Under the pieces are notes generated by a model. That model did no database searches, was not told the DNA's origin, and saw nothing but the letters and a program-made list of their open reading frames with translations. This document shows positions 7,813 to 15,978 of a stretch of DNA of 22,361 bases, in pieces. The stretch covers positions 1-22,361 of the forward strand of contig JAEYYW010000050.1 in the NCBI GenBank assembly GCA_023428265.1, in the 5' to 3' direction. Within the stretch, counting starts at the first letter, position 1; each line of letters begins with the position of its first letter. This DNA comes from Bacillota bacterium (GTDB lineage: Bacteria > Bacillota > Clostridia > Christensenellales > UMGS416). A program made the translations under genes and the position numbers.

Positions 7813-7822
7813 CACTCGCGCC

Positions 7823-9196
7823 TCAGCTCCAGAGCCTGTCCCAGCACTCCAGCTTGTGCCACTGCTCGGAAGACTCCCAGATCTTGCCCTCCGGCCTGGT
7901 GCGGTGCTGCTCCAGCACATCGTCGTTGAAGCCCAGGATGCCAAGGCCCGGCGCGTCGGGCACGGCGATGAAGCCGTTGTTCACGATCTTGCCGCGGCCG
8001 GTCGTCACAATGTCTTCCCACCATGGCACGTCCACCGAGTGGAATTCCAACGCCAGGAAGTTTTCGGTGGAGGCCACGCTGTGCACGGCAGCCATGCATG
8101 CCACCGGGCTCTCAGCCATGTGCACGGCCATCGCCACACCATAGTCCTGCGCCATGTCGCCGATCTTCTTGTTTTCCAGGATGCCACCGCTGGACAGCAG
8201 GTCCGGGTGGATCACCGAAACGCCGCCGGCTTCAAACAGCGGCTTGAAGCCTTCCTTCAGATAGATATCCTCGCCGGTGCAGATGGGGATGTTGACCTCG
8301 TTGTTGAGCTTGCGGAATAACTCCGGGAACTGCCAGGGGATCATGTCTTCCAACCAGGCGATGTTATACTTCTCCAGGCGCTTGCCCAGCCGGATGCAGC
8401 TGTCCAGACCGATGTGGCCGAAATGGTCCAGCGCCAGTGGCAGCTCGTAGCCGATCACCTCGCGAACGTCGTGTACGTAATTCTCCAAGATGTCCAGGCC
8501 CTTTTCGGTGATCTGGATACCGGTGAACGGGTGCATCACGTTGAAGGCGTCATAGCCCTTGATGCGCTTCTCAATGCTGGCCATGTCCATCGCGCCGCGA
8601 GTTGCCCAACCGGCATGGACGGCGTTATTCATATCGTCCAGCAGCCCGAGCGGCGCGCTGAGCGTGCCGGGGATGCCGTGGAGCATGTTAATGCCCAGGT
8701 CCATTTTCGAAAACGTAAAGCCCAGCGCCATGCGCTCCTTAATCCTCAAGCCCATGTCGTGGCCATTGGCGGTGCCGTCGTTGTCGGTGTCACAATACAG
8801 CCTGACATTGTCACGGAACTTGCCGCCCAGCATCTGGTAGACGGGCACGCCATAAGCCTTGCCGGCCAGGTCCCACAATGCAAGCTCGATGCCGCAGACG
8901 CCGCCGGCTTGCCGGGCGTGGCCGCCGAACTGCTTGATGCGCCGGAAGATCTTGTCAATGTCGCAGGGGTTCTGCCCAATCACCCTGCTCACCAGCATCT
9001 GGCCGTAGCTCCTGTCAGATCCGTCACGGATCTCACCGAAGCCTTCGATGCCCTGGTTGGTCTTGATCTTCAGCAGCGTGCAGCGCATCGGAGCGTCCTT
9101 GATGTCGCAGAATTCGACATCGGTGATGCGAAGGTCCGAGGGGCGTGAAAGCGTGTTCACGTTGCCGAGCGCTTGTTCAAACCGGTCGTTTCCCAT
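7823..9196 (-). CDS. Enolase-superfamily (mandelate racemase/muconate lactonizing) sugar-acid dehydratase
   Basis: 457 residues, somewhat longer than the usual 380-420. An N-terminal capping domain (about 20-130, with GIELALWDLAGKAYGVPVYQ) precedes the modified TIM barrel. Visible catalytic elements are K164-M-D166 at the end of strand 2, metal ligands D257 (LALDHFGH), E283 (WLEDM) and E309 (CTGED), H359 (AVHMAES) as the probable general acid/base, and E384. The C-terminal capping segment PDAPGLGILGF is typical. This set suggests an acid-sugar dehydratase of the galactonate/mannonate/RspA type, which removes water from an aldonate to give a 2-keto-3-deoxy acid; the exact substrate cannot be read. 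Start 9196 is chosen over 9235 because AAGGAGG lies 5 bases upstream. It is the first gene of the operon, with a candidate promoter at 9262-9290. Confidence 0.88.
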   Translation of the reverse strand: MGNDRFEQALGNVNTLSRPSDLRITDVEFCDIKDAPMRCTLLKIKTNQGIEGFGEIRDGSDRSYGQMLVSRVIGQNPCDIDKIFRRIKQFGGHARQAGGVCGIELALWDLAGKAYGVPVYQMLGGKFRDNVRLYCDTDNDGTANGHDMGLRIKERMALGFTFSKMDLGINMLHGIPGTLSAPLGLLDDMNNAVHAGWATRGAMDMASIEKRIKGYDAFNVMHPFTGIQITEKGLDILENYVHDVREVIGYELPLALDHFGHIGLDSCIRLGKRLEKYNIAWLEDMIPWQFPELFRKLNNEVNIPICTGEDIYLKEGFKPLFEAGGVSVIHPDLLSSGGILENKKIGDMAQDYGVAMAVHMAESPVACMAAVHSVASTENFLALEFHSVDVPWWEDIVTTGRGKIVNNGFIAVPDAPGLGILGFNDDVLEQHRTRPEGKIWESSEQWHKLECWDRLWS

Positions 9197-9241
9197 GGGA
9201 GGCCTCCTTGATTGTGAGTGAATTAATTGGTGCAAAAAGAT

Positions 9242-9254
9242 GTGTGAACCACAC
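9242..9254. promoter_or_regulatory. Short inverted repeat near the dehydratase operon transcription start
   Basis: GTGTG-AAC-CACAC, two perfect 5-base arms around 3 bases, lies just downstream of the candidate -10 region. The position suits a repressor site, but the arms are short. Confidence 0.3.
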
Positions 9255-9261
9255 GCTCCCT

Positions 9262-9290
9262 ATCATATCATAAATGGTGAACGTTGTACA
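9262..9290 (-). promoter_or_regulatory. Candidate promoter of the dehydratase/SDR/RraA operon
   Basis: On the minus strand two overlapping TATGAT hexamers (9272-9267 and 9267-9262) are present. TGTACA (9290-9285) lies 17 bases upstream of the second and matches the -35 consensus at four of six positions. A GGTGAACGTTGTAC stretch (9276-9289, plus strand) around a central CG overlaps the promoter and weakly resembles LacI-family or cre operators, with three mismatches by my count. Confidence 0.5.
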
Positions 9291-9351
9291 TTTTTTTGAA
9301 CAAAAATGGGTGTATCCTGTAAAATCATACGAAATGCTCCGCAATAACGGG

Positions 9352-10416
9352 CTATTTCACCGGCCATCTGGATTGGGGAACGTTCATATAAACTTCGCTC
9401 ATCATGTGAAATCCATCGTTAATGACAGCGTCCACCATATTGTCTTTGTCCACAGCTTCCGGCGCAATCAGATAGCATGGCACATAGTGCTTGCCGTCAC
9501 TCATGGTGCCGGTCACACCGATGTCCTCCCCGTGTGCCAGTTTCACCGCATAGTCTGCCGCCGCCACCGCCAGTTGCCGGATCGGTTTGTATACCGTCAT
9601 CAGCTGCTGCCCCTCCACAACGCGCTGGCAGGCGGCCAGATCGGCATCCATGCCCACAACAGGCACCGCCGGTACAAGGTGGTGCAGCGATAACGCCTTG
9701 ATTGCGCCGCCGGCCAGGCTGTCATTGGCGGCAATGACGGCGTCAATCTTCACGTTGTCCTGCAACAGCTTGTTGATACCGTCGGCCGCCTCGTCAGCCA
9801 TCCAGTCCACCGTGGAGAACTCACTGATGACTTCGATTTTACCACCCTCCACATAGGGCTTCAGCACATCGCCGACACCCTGGCGGATCATCACAGAGTT
9901 GTAATCGGTTGCGGGGCCGTTCACAATCACATAGCGGCCTTGGGGAACAGCCCGCAGTATGGACTGTGCCTGCAGCCGCCCTACCTTCACATTGTCAAAG
10001 GAAATGTACAGATCCACATCGGCGCCCAGGACAAGCCTGTCATAAGAGATCACCTTGACATTTGCCCTCTTGGCCATCGCGACGGCGGCAGCGGCGCCCA
10101 CCGCGTCATGGGGGATGATCACAAGCACATCGATGCCCCGGCCGATCATTTCCCGCACCTGGTCAAGCTGCTCCGCGGCGTTGTCATAAGCAACATCGAC
10201 AAGCACATCAGCGTTCATTTTCTGAGCGGCGGCCACAAATTCATCCCGATCGATATACCACCGCTCTTCCTTGAGCGTGGCCATGGAAAAACCGATCAGC
10301 GTTTTGGTGTTTGCCTCACTGGTCGCAACGGCACCGGTGGCGCACCCGGACTGCATCATGGCGCCGGAAAGCAGCACTGCCAGACACAAAGCGGCACTCA
10401 GTCTTTTGATACTCAT
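9352..10416 (-). CDS. XylF-like sugar-binding lipoprotein (second binding protein of the locus)
   Basis: 354 residues. A signal sequence ends at a probable lipidated C25 (MMQSGC; Gln at -3 is unusual). A type I periplasmic sugar-binding domain of the XylF/ChvE group follows: IGFSMATLKEERWYIDRDEF, VKVISYDRLVLGADVD, ANDSLAGGAIKAL and VVGMDADLAACQRVVEGQQ. It shares the YDRL and NDSLA motifs with the transporter protein at 14872 but not with the anchored sensor protein at 13617, so it looks like a transport-type binding protein without its own permease. It could serve the divergent ABC transporter or bind a second ligand (inference). Start 10416 is preferred (AAGGGG about 9 bases upstream, signal peptide begins correctly), although a GTG at 10446 overlaps the upstream stop codon. 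It is last in the sensor operon, and no clear terminator follows before the dehydratase promoter. Confidence 0.88.
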   Translation of the reverse strand: MSIKRLSAALCLAVLLSGAMMQSGCATGAVATSEANTKTLIGFSMATLKEERWYIDRDEFVAAAQKMNADVLVDVAYDNAAEQLDQVREMIGRGIDVLVIIPHDAVGAAAAVAMAKRANVKVISYDRLVLGADVDLYISFDNVKVGRLQAQSILRAVPQGRYVIVNGPATDYNSVMIRQGVGDVLKPYVEGGKIEVISEFSTVDWMADEAADGINKLLQDNVKIDAVIAANDSLAGGAIKALSLHHLVPAVPVVGMDADLAACQRVVEGQQLMTVYKPIRQLAVAAADYAVKLAHGEDIGVTGTMSDGKHYVPCYLIAPEAVDKDNMVDAVINDGFHMMSEVYMNVPQSRWPVK

Positions 10417-10442
10417 TGCGCCGTACCCCTTTCCGCTGTTGG

Positions 10443-12050
10443 TCACTGGCCATTGCCCAGCGATGCCAGGCGGTAGTCCGTGGGCGTTACGCCCACGATC
10501 TTCTTGAATATCCTGCTGAAATAGTTCGGGTCGGCATAGCCGATCTGGTAGCAGATTTCCTTGTTGGCGTAGCGGCTGTCCGCCAGAAGCCGCTTGGCTT
10601 TGTCAATGCGCAGCGCCGTGAGGTAATCGATGAAGTTGCTTCCGGTTTCGTCCTTGAAAAGCTTGCTGAAGTAGTTGGGGCTGATGTTGACTTCCCTGGA
10701 AACATCCTCCAGCGTGATGTCATTCATATAGTTGGCGGCGATATATTGCCGCGCGCCCATAACAATGCAAGACAGGCGCTTCTCACGGGCGGCCGTGATC
10801 TCTTCGCAGACTGTGCGGATGCGGCTTTTCATCCAGGTTTTCATCGAGCCGGGGTCGTCCATGGAGAGAAGCTCGCCCAGATAATCTCCGCAGACCGCTC
10901 TGGATGCGCCGCTTTCCTTGGCGATGCGGCCGAGCAGCATGGCAATCTCCGCAAGCGCCGGCGCGATTTCTTTCCTGTTTGCACCGTGCTCCGCCGCAAG
11001 CCACTCATAAATCCGCTCAAAAGCTAGAAGGCATGCATCGGCGGCGCCGGCGGCCGCCGATTTCAGCAGCAGCTTTTCATCACTTTCCGGGTAGGATCTT
11101 GTTTCTTTCCGCTCCAAAGGGATGTCGTTGATATGGAAAACACCGCCCTGCCTGGCAAATGCCAGCGCCTTCAGGGATTCTTCATAGGATCGGTATGCCT
11201 TGCTCAGCTCACGGTAGCTTTTGCCGATGCCGATCCGGAACTCTACTCCGCCGGACGCCGCCTTGAGCTTGCCGCAGGCAACGGAGGCCACCTGCAGCGC
11301 ATCCATGCGCTGCGTATATTCCTCTTCGCTCACATCGCATGGCACATACGCGATGATGCGGTTCAGCATGACCGGCCCCACGATGCAATTGCAGCTTTCC
11401 TTCATCGCTTCGCGGAGCAGCGGCTGAAATTGCTGGCTGGAGATGCTGGCCCCCAGCCTGCCCGCAAGGCCGTCGGCGCTCCCATCGATGCCAAACTCCG
11501 CCGTCATCACATAACCGCCATCCTTGCGGATATCCAGGATTCGGCGGAACGACTCCATCTCCATCGCCTGATCATCGGAAAACACCATTGTGTAAACAAA
11601 CCCGTTTTCAAGCACCGGCAGCACGAATGCCATCTTTTCCTTGAGCTCCAGCTCCATTTCCAGTTTTCTGCGCTCTTTGTCCTTCTTGGCAATGGCGCTG
11701 CGGAGCGCCGCCATCACGCGGTCGCGGCTCAACGGCTTGTTGATATAGTCCATCGCGCCCAATTGCAGCGCCTCTCTGGCAAAGTCAAACCGCTCATAGG
11801 CAGTCACGACAATAAACAGCGCATCGGCATTGTGGGCCTTGATCTCCGCCATCGCGTCCAGGCCGCTGATACCGGGCATCCGGATGTCCATAAACACAAT
11901 ATCGGGCCGGAACGTCTCCGCCTTCTCAATGGCCTCTCGGCCCGACCGGGCGGTTTCCGCGCACAGCACGCCACCCATGTGGTTTTCCACAATAAACCGC
12001 ACCGAGTCCAGCACGATCTGCTCATCATCCACAACCAAAAGCTTATACAT
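10443..12050 (-). CDS. YesN-like response regulator with AraC-type DNA-binding domain
   Basis: 535 residues. An N-terminal receiver domain (1-120) has acidic D8-D9-E10, phosphoacceptor D55 (VFMDIRMPG), the T83/Y85 switch region and K105. A long middle region (about 125-420) is typical of the YesN class. The C-terminal AraC/XylS domain (about 430-530) has two helix-turn-helix units, with LEDVSREVNISPNYFSKLFK and the NKEICYQIGYADPNYFSRIF signature. It is the output of the kinase encoded just upstream. Start ATG 12050 overlaps the kinase stop codon as TGATG and has GGAGG 7 bases upstream. Likely targets are the divergent transporter promoter and its own operon, where ATTTTCTAYAG repeats occur (inference). 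Confidence 0.93.
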   Translation of the reverse strand: MYKLLVVDDEQIVLDSVRFIVENHMGGVLCAETARSGREAIEKAETFRPDIVFMDIRMPGISGLDAMAEIKAHNADALFIVVTAYERFDFAREALQLGAMDYINKPLSRDRVMAALRSAIAKKDKERRKLEMELELKEKMAFVLPVLENGFVYTMVFSDDQAMEMESFRRILDIRKDGGYVMTAEFGIDGSADGLAGRLGASISSQQFQPLLREAMKESCNCIVGPVMLNRIIAYVPCDVSEEEYTQRMDALQVASVACGKLKAASGGVEFRIGIGKSYRELSKAYRSYEESLKALAFARQGGVFHINDIPLERKETRSYPESDEKLLLKSAAAGAADACLLAFERIYEWLAAEHGANRKEIAPALAEIAMLLGRIAKESGASRAVCGDYLGELLSMDDPGSMKTWMKSRIRTVCEEITAAREKRLSCIVMGARQYIAANYMNDITLEDVSREVNISPNYFSKLFKDETGSNFIDYLTALRIDKAKRLLADSRYANKEICYQIGYADPNYFSRIFKKIVGVTPTDYRLASLGNGQ

Positions 12051-13627
12051 CACGGTTCCTCCGATCGGGCAGCCGGCAAAGCCAGCGTAATGCGGGTGCC
12101 GGCTCCCGGCGCGCTGTCTATGGATACGATCTGCTCCACGCTCTCTGCGCCGAAATAGAGCATGAGCCTCTCGATCACATTGCCAAGGCCTAGGCCATGG
12201 CCGGAGTGGGAGCGCGCAGCGGCGTCACCGTCGGGGTTGTGCCACTGGCCGGCGAGCAGCCTCTCCCGCGTGGCGGAGGCCATGCCGGGGCCTCTATCCT
12301 CCACCCGCACCAAGACCCGCGCACCCTCGCGACAAACCCTGAGGCAGATCTCCCCGCCGCCTTCCATCTGGCTGATGCCATGCATGAACGCGTTTTCCAC
12401 GATGGGCTGCAGGATCATGCGCGGCATCAGCACCTCGGGAAGGCCGGGCTCAATGAGCTTGTCATAGCGCACGCTGTCACCAAACCGCTCCCGCAGCAGG
12501 TAAATGTAATTGTCAATGCTGGCGATTTCCTGAGCCAGCGTGGCGGAGCTTCCGATGTCGCCCAGATTGTATCGAAGCGATTCGGCCAGCTTTTCCAGGA
12601 AGGCCTGCGTGCGCTCGGCGCCTTCAAACAGCGCCAGCTGCATGCCGGCATTCAATGTGTTGAACATAAAGTGCGGGTTGATCTGGGCCTGCAGTGTTTT
12701 CAGCTGGGATTCATTGAGCATGGAGCGCATTTTCAGGTTCTGCACCTGCTGGTCCTGCAGGCGGCTCTCGATTTCCGCCTTTTGCCGGATTTCCACCAAC
12801 TGCCGCCTGATGCTTTCTGTCATCCGGTTAAAGGTGATCGCCAGCGATCTCACCTCATCATTAGAGCGGACAAGCACAGCGGGGATGTCATAGTTGCCGT
12901 CGGCGATTTCGCCGGCCGCCTTGGAGAGCGTGATGATCGGCGCGGTGATGCTCCAGGCGAACCAGAAGATCAGCGCGATGTTCACCAGCATCGCCACCAG
13001 AATCACCAGCATGTTGAAGCTTTGCAACCCCCCCAGCCACCGGTCCAGCTCCAGGTAGTTGCGGTTGTTTTCCTGAAACTGATAGATTTTCAGCTTTTCA
13101 ATGTAGCGGTTGATATAGTCATAGACCTGGCTGGCCTCGTTGAAATACTCGCTGTAGCCGTTGATATTCCGGCCCCTCTTGTGGTATTCGGCGGCGGCGG
13201 TATGGCTCAGATAGGTGGAGATCATTTCCTTGATGTCCAGCAGCAGCAGCTTGCTTTCATCGTTTGACAGCACAGTCTTGAGCTTGCCGGTCTGCTCCCG
13301 AAGGCGGTTGCTGCTGTTGAGAAATGCCTCCAGGTCTTTGGAATTGTTGGTCGTGAGATACTCCTTGAGGCTGCTGTGCACCGCCTCCACTCCGCTTGAC
13401 AGGTTGGTGAGTGTGATGTCATTGATGAAGATCTGGTTCAGCCTGTTGATGAGCAGCCGCGTGTTGTTATAGGTGTAGAGGCAGATGGAGTTGACCAGCA
13501 CGGCGGACACGAGGAAATAGAGCAGCAGCTTTTTGCGGATCACGTTCTTCTGCTTGACGCTCCGCACAATTCTGCCTGACCACGCGCGCATCAGGCCCAA
13601 GACGCGCCGTCTCCTCTCACGACCCAT
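12050..13627 (-). CDS. YesM-like sensor histidine kinase
   Basis: 525 residues. The Arg/Lys-rich N-terminus is followed by TM1 (about 33-52), a helical extracellular region of about 150 residues, TM2 (about 205-226), a HAMP linker (about 227-280) and a His_kinase/HATPase core of the LytS/YesM class: QINPHF with H319, the N-box around N412 (ILQPIVENAFMHG), the G1 box D444-R-G-P-G and a GHGLGLGN G2 box. The extracellular part is too small and helical to be a sugar-binding domain, so ligand is probably perceived through the anchored binding protein encoded just upstream. Start 13627 overlaps that gene by 11 bases and has only a weak ribosome binding site; M13 at 13591 is a possible alternative. 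The stop codon overlaps the start of the regulator. Confidence 0.92.
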   Translation of the reverse strand: MGRERRRRVLGLMRAWSGRIVRSVKQKNVIRKKLLLYFLVSAVLVNSICLYTYNNTRLLINRLNQIFINDITLTNLSSGVEAVHSSLKEYLTTNNSKDLEAFLNSSNRLREQTGKLKTVLSNDESKLLLLDIKEMISTYLSHTAAAEYHKRGRNINGYSEYFNEASQVYDYINRYIEKLKIYQFQENNRNYLELDRWLGGLQSFNMLVILVAMLVNIALIFWFAWSITAPIITLSKAAGEIADGNYDIPAVLVRSNDEVRSLAITFNRMTESIRRQLVEIRQKAEIESRLQDQQVQNLKMRSMLNESQLKTLQAQINPHFMFNTLNAGMQLALFEGAERTQAFLEKLAESLRYNLGDIGSSATLAQEIASIDNYIYLLRERFGDSVRYDKLIEPGLPEVLMPRMILQPIVENAFMHGISQMEGGGEICLRVCREGARVLVRVEDRGPGMASATRERLLAGQWHNPDGDAAARSHSGHGLGLGNVIERLMLYFGAESVEQIVSIDSAPGAGTRITLALPAARSEEP

Positions 13628-14609
13628 GGTAGCTCACAAGATTGTCGCGGGTGATCGTGAAGACACCGGTGCTGATGGAGCTCGGTGGGTTTTGCCCGGT
13701 GATGCTCTGCACAAGCCGCTTGATGCTTTGGTAGCCTGTCTCTTTCGGATCTTCATACACAGAGCCATAGAGGTTGCTGTTCTTGATATATTCCCGGATC
13801 TGCGGCGTGTTGCCGTAACCGATCACAGTCACGTCGCTTTCCTTGTTCAGGTCAATGAGCACCTGCACTGCCTCCAGCGTGTCGTCCAGATCCGTGCACA
13901 CAACGGTGTTGATCTCCGGGTGATCGATCACAATCTGCCGGATGACCGTTTCGGCGGCGAAGTAGCCGGCGTTGGATGGCTCAAACGGCTGGTAGCGGAT
14001 GGACGGGCTTGTGAGCGCGCTGTCGTCAAACCCCTTCAGCAAGGAAATCTTCGCATCGTTGTTGCAGGCGTAGTTGCCGCCGATGATGATGGCGGCGTTT
14101 GCCTGGCCGTCGGTTGCTTCCTCCACAAGGTTGCCGCCATAATATCCGGCTGTGTAACTGTTGGGGCCGACGAACGTATGCCTCATGCTGTTTTTATCGT
14201 CAGATTCAATCGTGACCACATGAATGCCCATGCTCACGGCCTTGTCAATGAGGGGTGTAAAATTGCTGTCATCGGTCACATACACAACGATACCGTCTAC
14301 GCGGCTGGCTATGGCAATATTCATCAATTCAAGCGCGGCTTCCTCGTCACGGATCATCGACCCGCTGAACTCGATCGCGGCGGCATACTCCTCGCCCGCA
14401 ATCTCCGCACCGGAGCGCACCTGCTGCCAAAAGGTGCTGCCCATGTCCTGCGCAATCATCATGAAGCGATACTTCAGCACAGGGCCGCCCTTGTCGCTTC
14501 CGCTCACCAAATTGATCTGAATTTCATTCAAGCGATAGGAGTAAAGCGCAAACCCCAGCAGCAGGCCTGCGAACAAGAAAACAAGAGCAGCTCTTAGTAT
14601 TTTTTTCAT
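13617..14609 (-). CDS. Membrane-anchored periplasmic-type sugar-binding sensor protein (XylFII-like role)
   Basis: 330 residues. Residues 7-25 form a single hydrophobic segment with no lipobox Cys, so the protein is probably anchored by its uncleaved N-terminus. A type I periplasmic-binding domain (about 48-330) follows: FMMIAQDMGSTFWQQVRSGA, IDKAVSMGIHVVTIESDD, FVGPNSYTAGYYGGNLVEE and VTVIGYGNTPQIREYIKNSN. It lies directly upstream of a YesM kinase and YesN regulator, overlapping the kinase by 11 bases. The same logic is established for Clostridium XylFII-LytS-type systems, where an anchored xylose-binding protein signals through a kinase to switch on a sugar ABC transporter. Here the transporter is divergent. 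The ligand is unknown. An AAGGCGG site precedes ATG 14609, and a near-consensus promoter lies upstream. Confidence 0.88.
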   Translation of the reverse strand: MKKILRAALVFLFAGLLLGFALYSYRLNEIQINLVSGSDKGGPVLKYRFMMIAQDMGSTFWQQVRSGAEIAGEEYAAAIEFSGSMIRDEEAALELMNIAIASRVDGIVVYVTDDSNFTPLIDKAVSMGIHVVTIESDDKNSMRHTFVGPNSYTAGYYGGNLVEEATDGQANAAIIIGGNYACNNDAKISLLKGFDDSALTSPSIRYQPFEPSNAGYFAAETVIRQIVIDHPEINTVVCTDLDDTLEAVQVLIDLNKESDVTVIGYGNTPQIREYIKNSNLYGSVYEDPKETGYQSIKRLVQSITGQNPPSSISTGVFTITRDNLVSYHGS

Positions 14610-14650
14610 CCGCAGACCGCCTTGGATGACATAGTTATATATTCAAGTAT

Positions 14651-14679
14651 ATATTAATTACGTTATTAGGCAATGTCAA
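14651..14679 (-). promoter_or_regulatory. Near-consensus sigma-A promoter of the sensor operon
   Basis: On the minus strand a perfect TTGACA (14679-14674), an exact 17-base spacer and TAATAT (14656-14651) lie about 42 bases before the sensor start codon at 14609. Such a promoter should give steady expression of the sensing proteins without an activator. Confidence 0.85.
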
Positions 14680-14703
14680 CAAATGTATCCAACTCATCTT
14701 ACT

Positions 14704-14788
14704 ATTTTCTATAGTAAAAAAGTGCTAACCACCATTGCACCGGAAGGCAACTCGATAAGGATGCAAAGACTCTTGTAATTTTCTACAG
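14704..14788 (+). promoter_or_regulatory. Two ATTTTCTAYAG direct repeats between the divergent operons
   Basis: ATTTTCTATAG (14704-14714) and ATTTTCTACAG (14778-14788) agree at 10 of 11 positions, have the same orientation and are 74 bases apart, close to seven helical turns. The first is also in an inverted repeat, TACTAT-tttct-ATAGTA (14700-14716). The second overlaps TGTA-atttttc-like-TACA half sites (14774-14787) at a candidate -35 for the transporter. Direct repeats are typical targets of AraC-type regulators, so these are candidate sites for the YesN-like protein (inference). Confidence 0.45.
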
Positions 14789-14803
14789 AGACGCGACTAT
14801 ATA
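14773..14803 (+). promoter_or_regulatory. Candidate activator-dependent promoter of the ABC transporter operon
   Basis: TTGTAA (14773-14778) and TATATA (14798-14803) are separated by 19 bases, longer than optimal, which would fit dependence on an activator bound over the -35 region. A second possible -10, TAAAAT at 14811-14816, has no -35. The start codon is about 65 bases further on. Weak evidence. Confidence 0.35.
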
Positions 14804-14871
14804 CCATGTGTAAAATAGCATATGGGAAATGGCCCATCCATATCGCCAAAATCATGAAGGAGGGTTAGCAC

Positions 14872-15957
14872 ATGAAGAGACTCCTGGTCGTTCTGTTGGC
14901 GCTGACATTGTCGGTTGCCATGGTCCTCTCGCTGGCTTCCTGCCAGGCCACCTCCGGCACCCCCAAGAAGGTCAAAGTCGGCATCGCGATGCCCACGCAA
15001 TCCTTGCAGCGCTGGAACCAGGACGGGGCAAACATGGTTGATCAGCTGAAAGCTGCCGGTTATGACTCGGTGCTGCAGTATGCCAACAACGATGTGAACA
15101 CCCAGGTGCAGCAGGTTGAAAACATGGTCACGCAAGGCTGCAAGATCCTCGTGATTGCCGCCATCGAAGGCTCTTCCCTCACCGACGTGCTGGCCAAGGC
15201 CGCCAAGCAAAACGTGAAGGTAATCGCCTATGACCGCCTGATCATGCAGACAGCCAATGTGGACTATTATGCCACGTTTGACAACTACAAGGTGGGTGCC
15301 ATTCAGGGCCAGTTTATCATTGACAAGCTGGATCTGACCAAAGCCGCCGGCCCGTTCAACATTGAAGTCTTCGGCGGAGACCCCGGCGACAACAACGCCA
15401 CGTTCTTCTACAACGGCGCAATGGACCTTCTGAAGCCCTACATTGAGAGCGGCAAGCTGGTTGTGAAGAGCGGCCAGACAGAGTTTTCCAAGGTGGCCAT
15501 TGCCAACTGGACCTCTGCCACCGCCCAGTCCAGGATGGACAACCTGATCACCGCCAACTATGCCAGCGGCACGAAGCTGGACGCGGTCCTCTCCCCCAAT
15601 GACAGTCTCGCCATCGGCATTGTCGCCTCGCTGGACAGCAACGGCTACGGCACGGCTGACAAGCCCTACCCGATTCTGACCGGGCAGGACTGTGACGTTG
15701 CCAACGTGAAGGCCATCATCGCCGGCAAACAGTCCATGTCCATCTTCAAGGACACCCGCACGCTGGCCTCTGAGACCGTGAAGATGATCACAGCCATTGA
15801 GAACGGCCAGACCCCCACCACCAATGACACCAAGACCTACAACAACGGTGTCAAGGTCGTCCCCACCTTCCAGTGCACCCCGGTGTTCGCCAACAAGGAC
15901 AACTACAAGGAAATCCTGGTGACCAGCGGATACTACAAGGAAGATCAGCTCAAGTAA
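14872..15957 (+). CDS. ChvE-like multiple-monosaccharide ABC transporter substrate-binding lipoprotein
   Basis: 361 residues. The signal peptide ends in a good lipobox, L21-A-S-C24. The mature part is a type I periplasmic sugar-binding domain of the ChvE/XylF group: VGIAMPTQSLQRWNQDGANM, VKVIAYDRL, YYATFDNYKVGAIQGQFI, EVFGGDPGDNNATFFYNGAM, SPNDSLAIGI and LTGQDCDVANVKAI. ChvE-type proteins bind several aldoses such as xylose, arabinose, glucose, galactose or fucose; the specificity here is not readable. A GAAGGAGGG site precedes ATG 14872. It is the first gene of the transporter operon, followed after 133 bases by the ATPase gene, with a strong hairpin in the gap. Expression is probably controlled by the divergently encoded sensor system (inference). 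Confidence 0.93.
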   Translation: MKRLLVVLLALTLSVAMVLSLASCQATSGTPKKVKVGIAMPTQSLQRWNQDGANMVDQLKAAGYDSVLQYANNDVNTQVQQVENMVTQGCKILVIAAIEGSSLTDVLAKAAKQNVKVIAYDRLIMQTANVDYYATFDNYKVGAIQGQFIIDKLDLTKAAGPFNIEVFGGDPGDNNATFFYNGAMDLLKPYIESGKLVVKSGQTEFSKVAIANWTSATAQSRMDNLITANYASGTKLDAVLSPNDSLAIGIVASLDSNGYGTADKPYPILTGQDCDVANVKAIIAGKQSMSIFKDTRTLASETVKMITAIENGQTPTTNDTKTYNNGVKVVPTFQCTPVFANKDNYKEILVTSGYYKEDQLK

Positions 15958-15978
15958 GCTGAACAGGCAGTGCAATCC

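Noticed and set aside
9276..9289. cre-like catabolite repression site in the dehydratase promoter
   Set aside because: Three mismatches to the consensus by my count; kept only as a remark under the promoter.
14636..14655. TATATA-TTCAAG-TATATA as an operator
   Set aside because: It is low-complexity AT-rich sequence overlapping the -10 region, so its symmetry is easily due to composition.
14822..14837. ATGGG/CCCAT hairpin in the transporter leader as a riboswitch
   Set aside because: Only five pairs around a six-base loop, no conserved riboswitch core and no terminator alternative.
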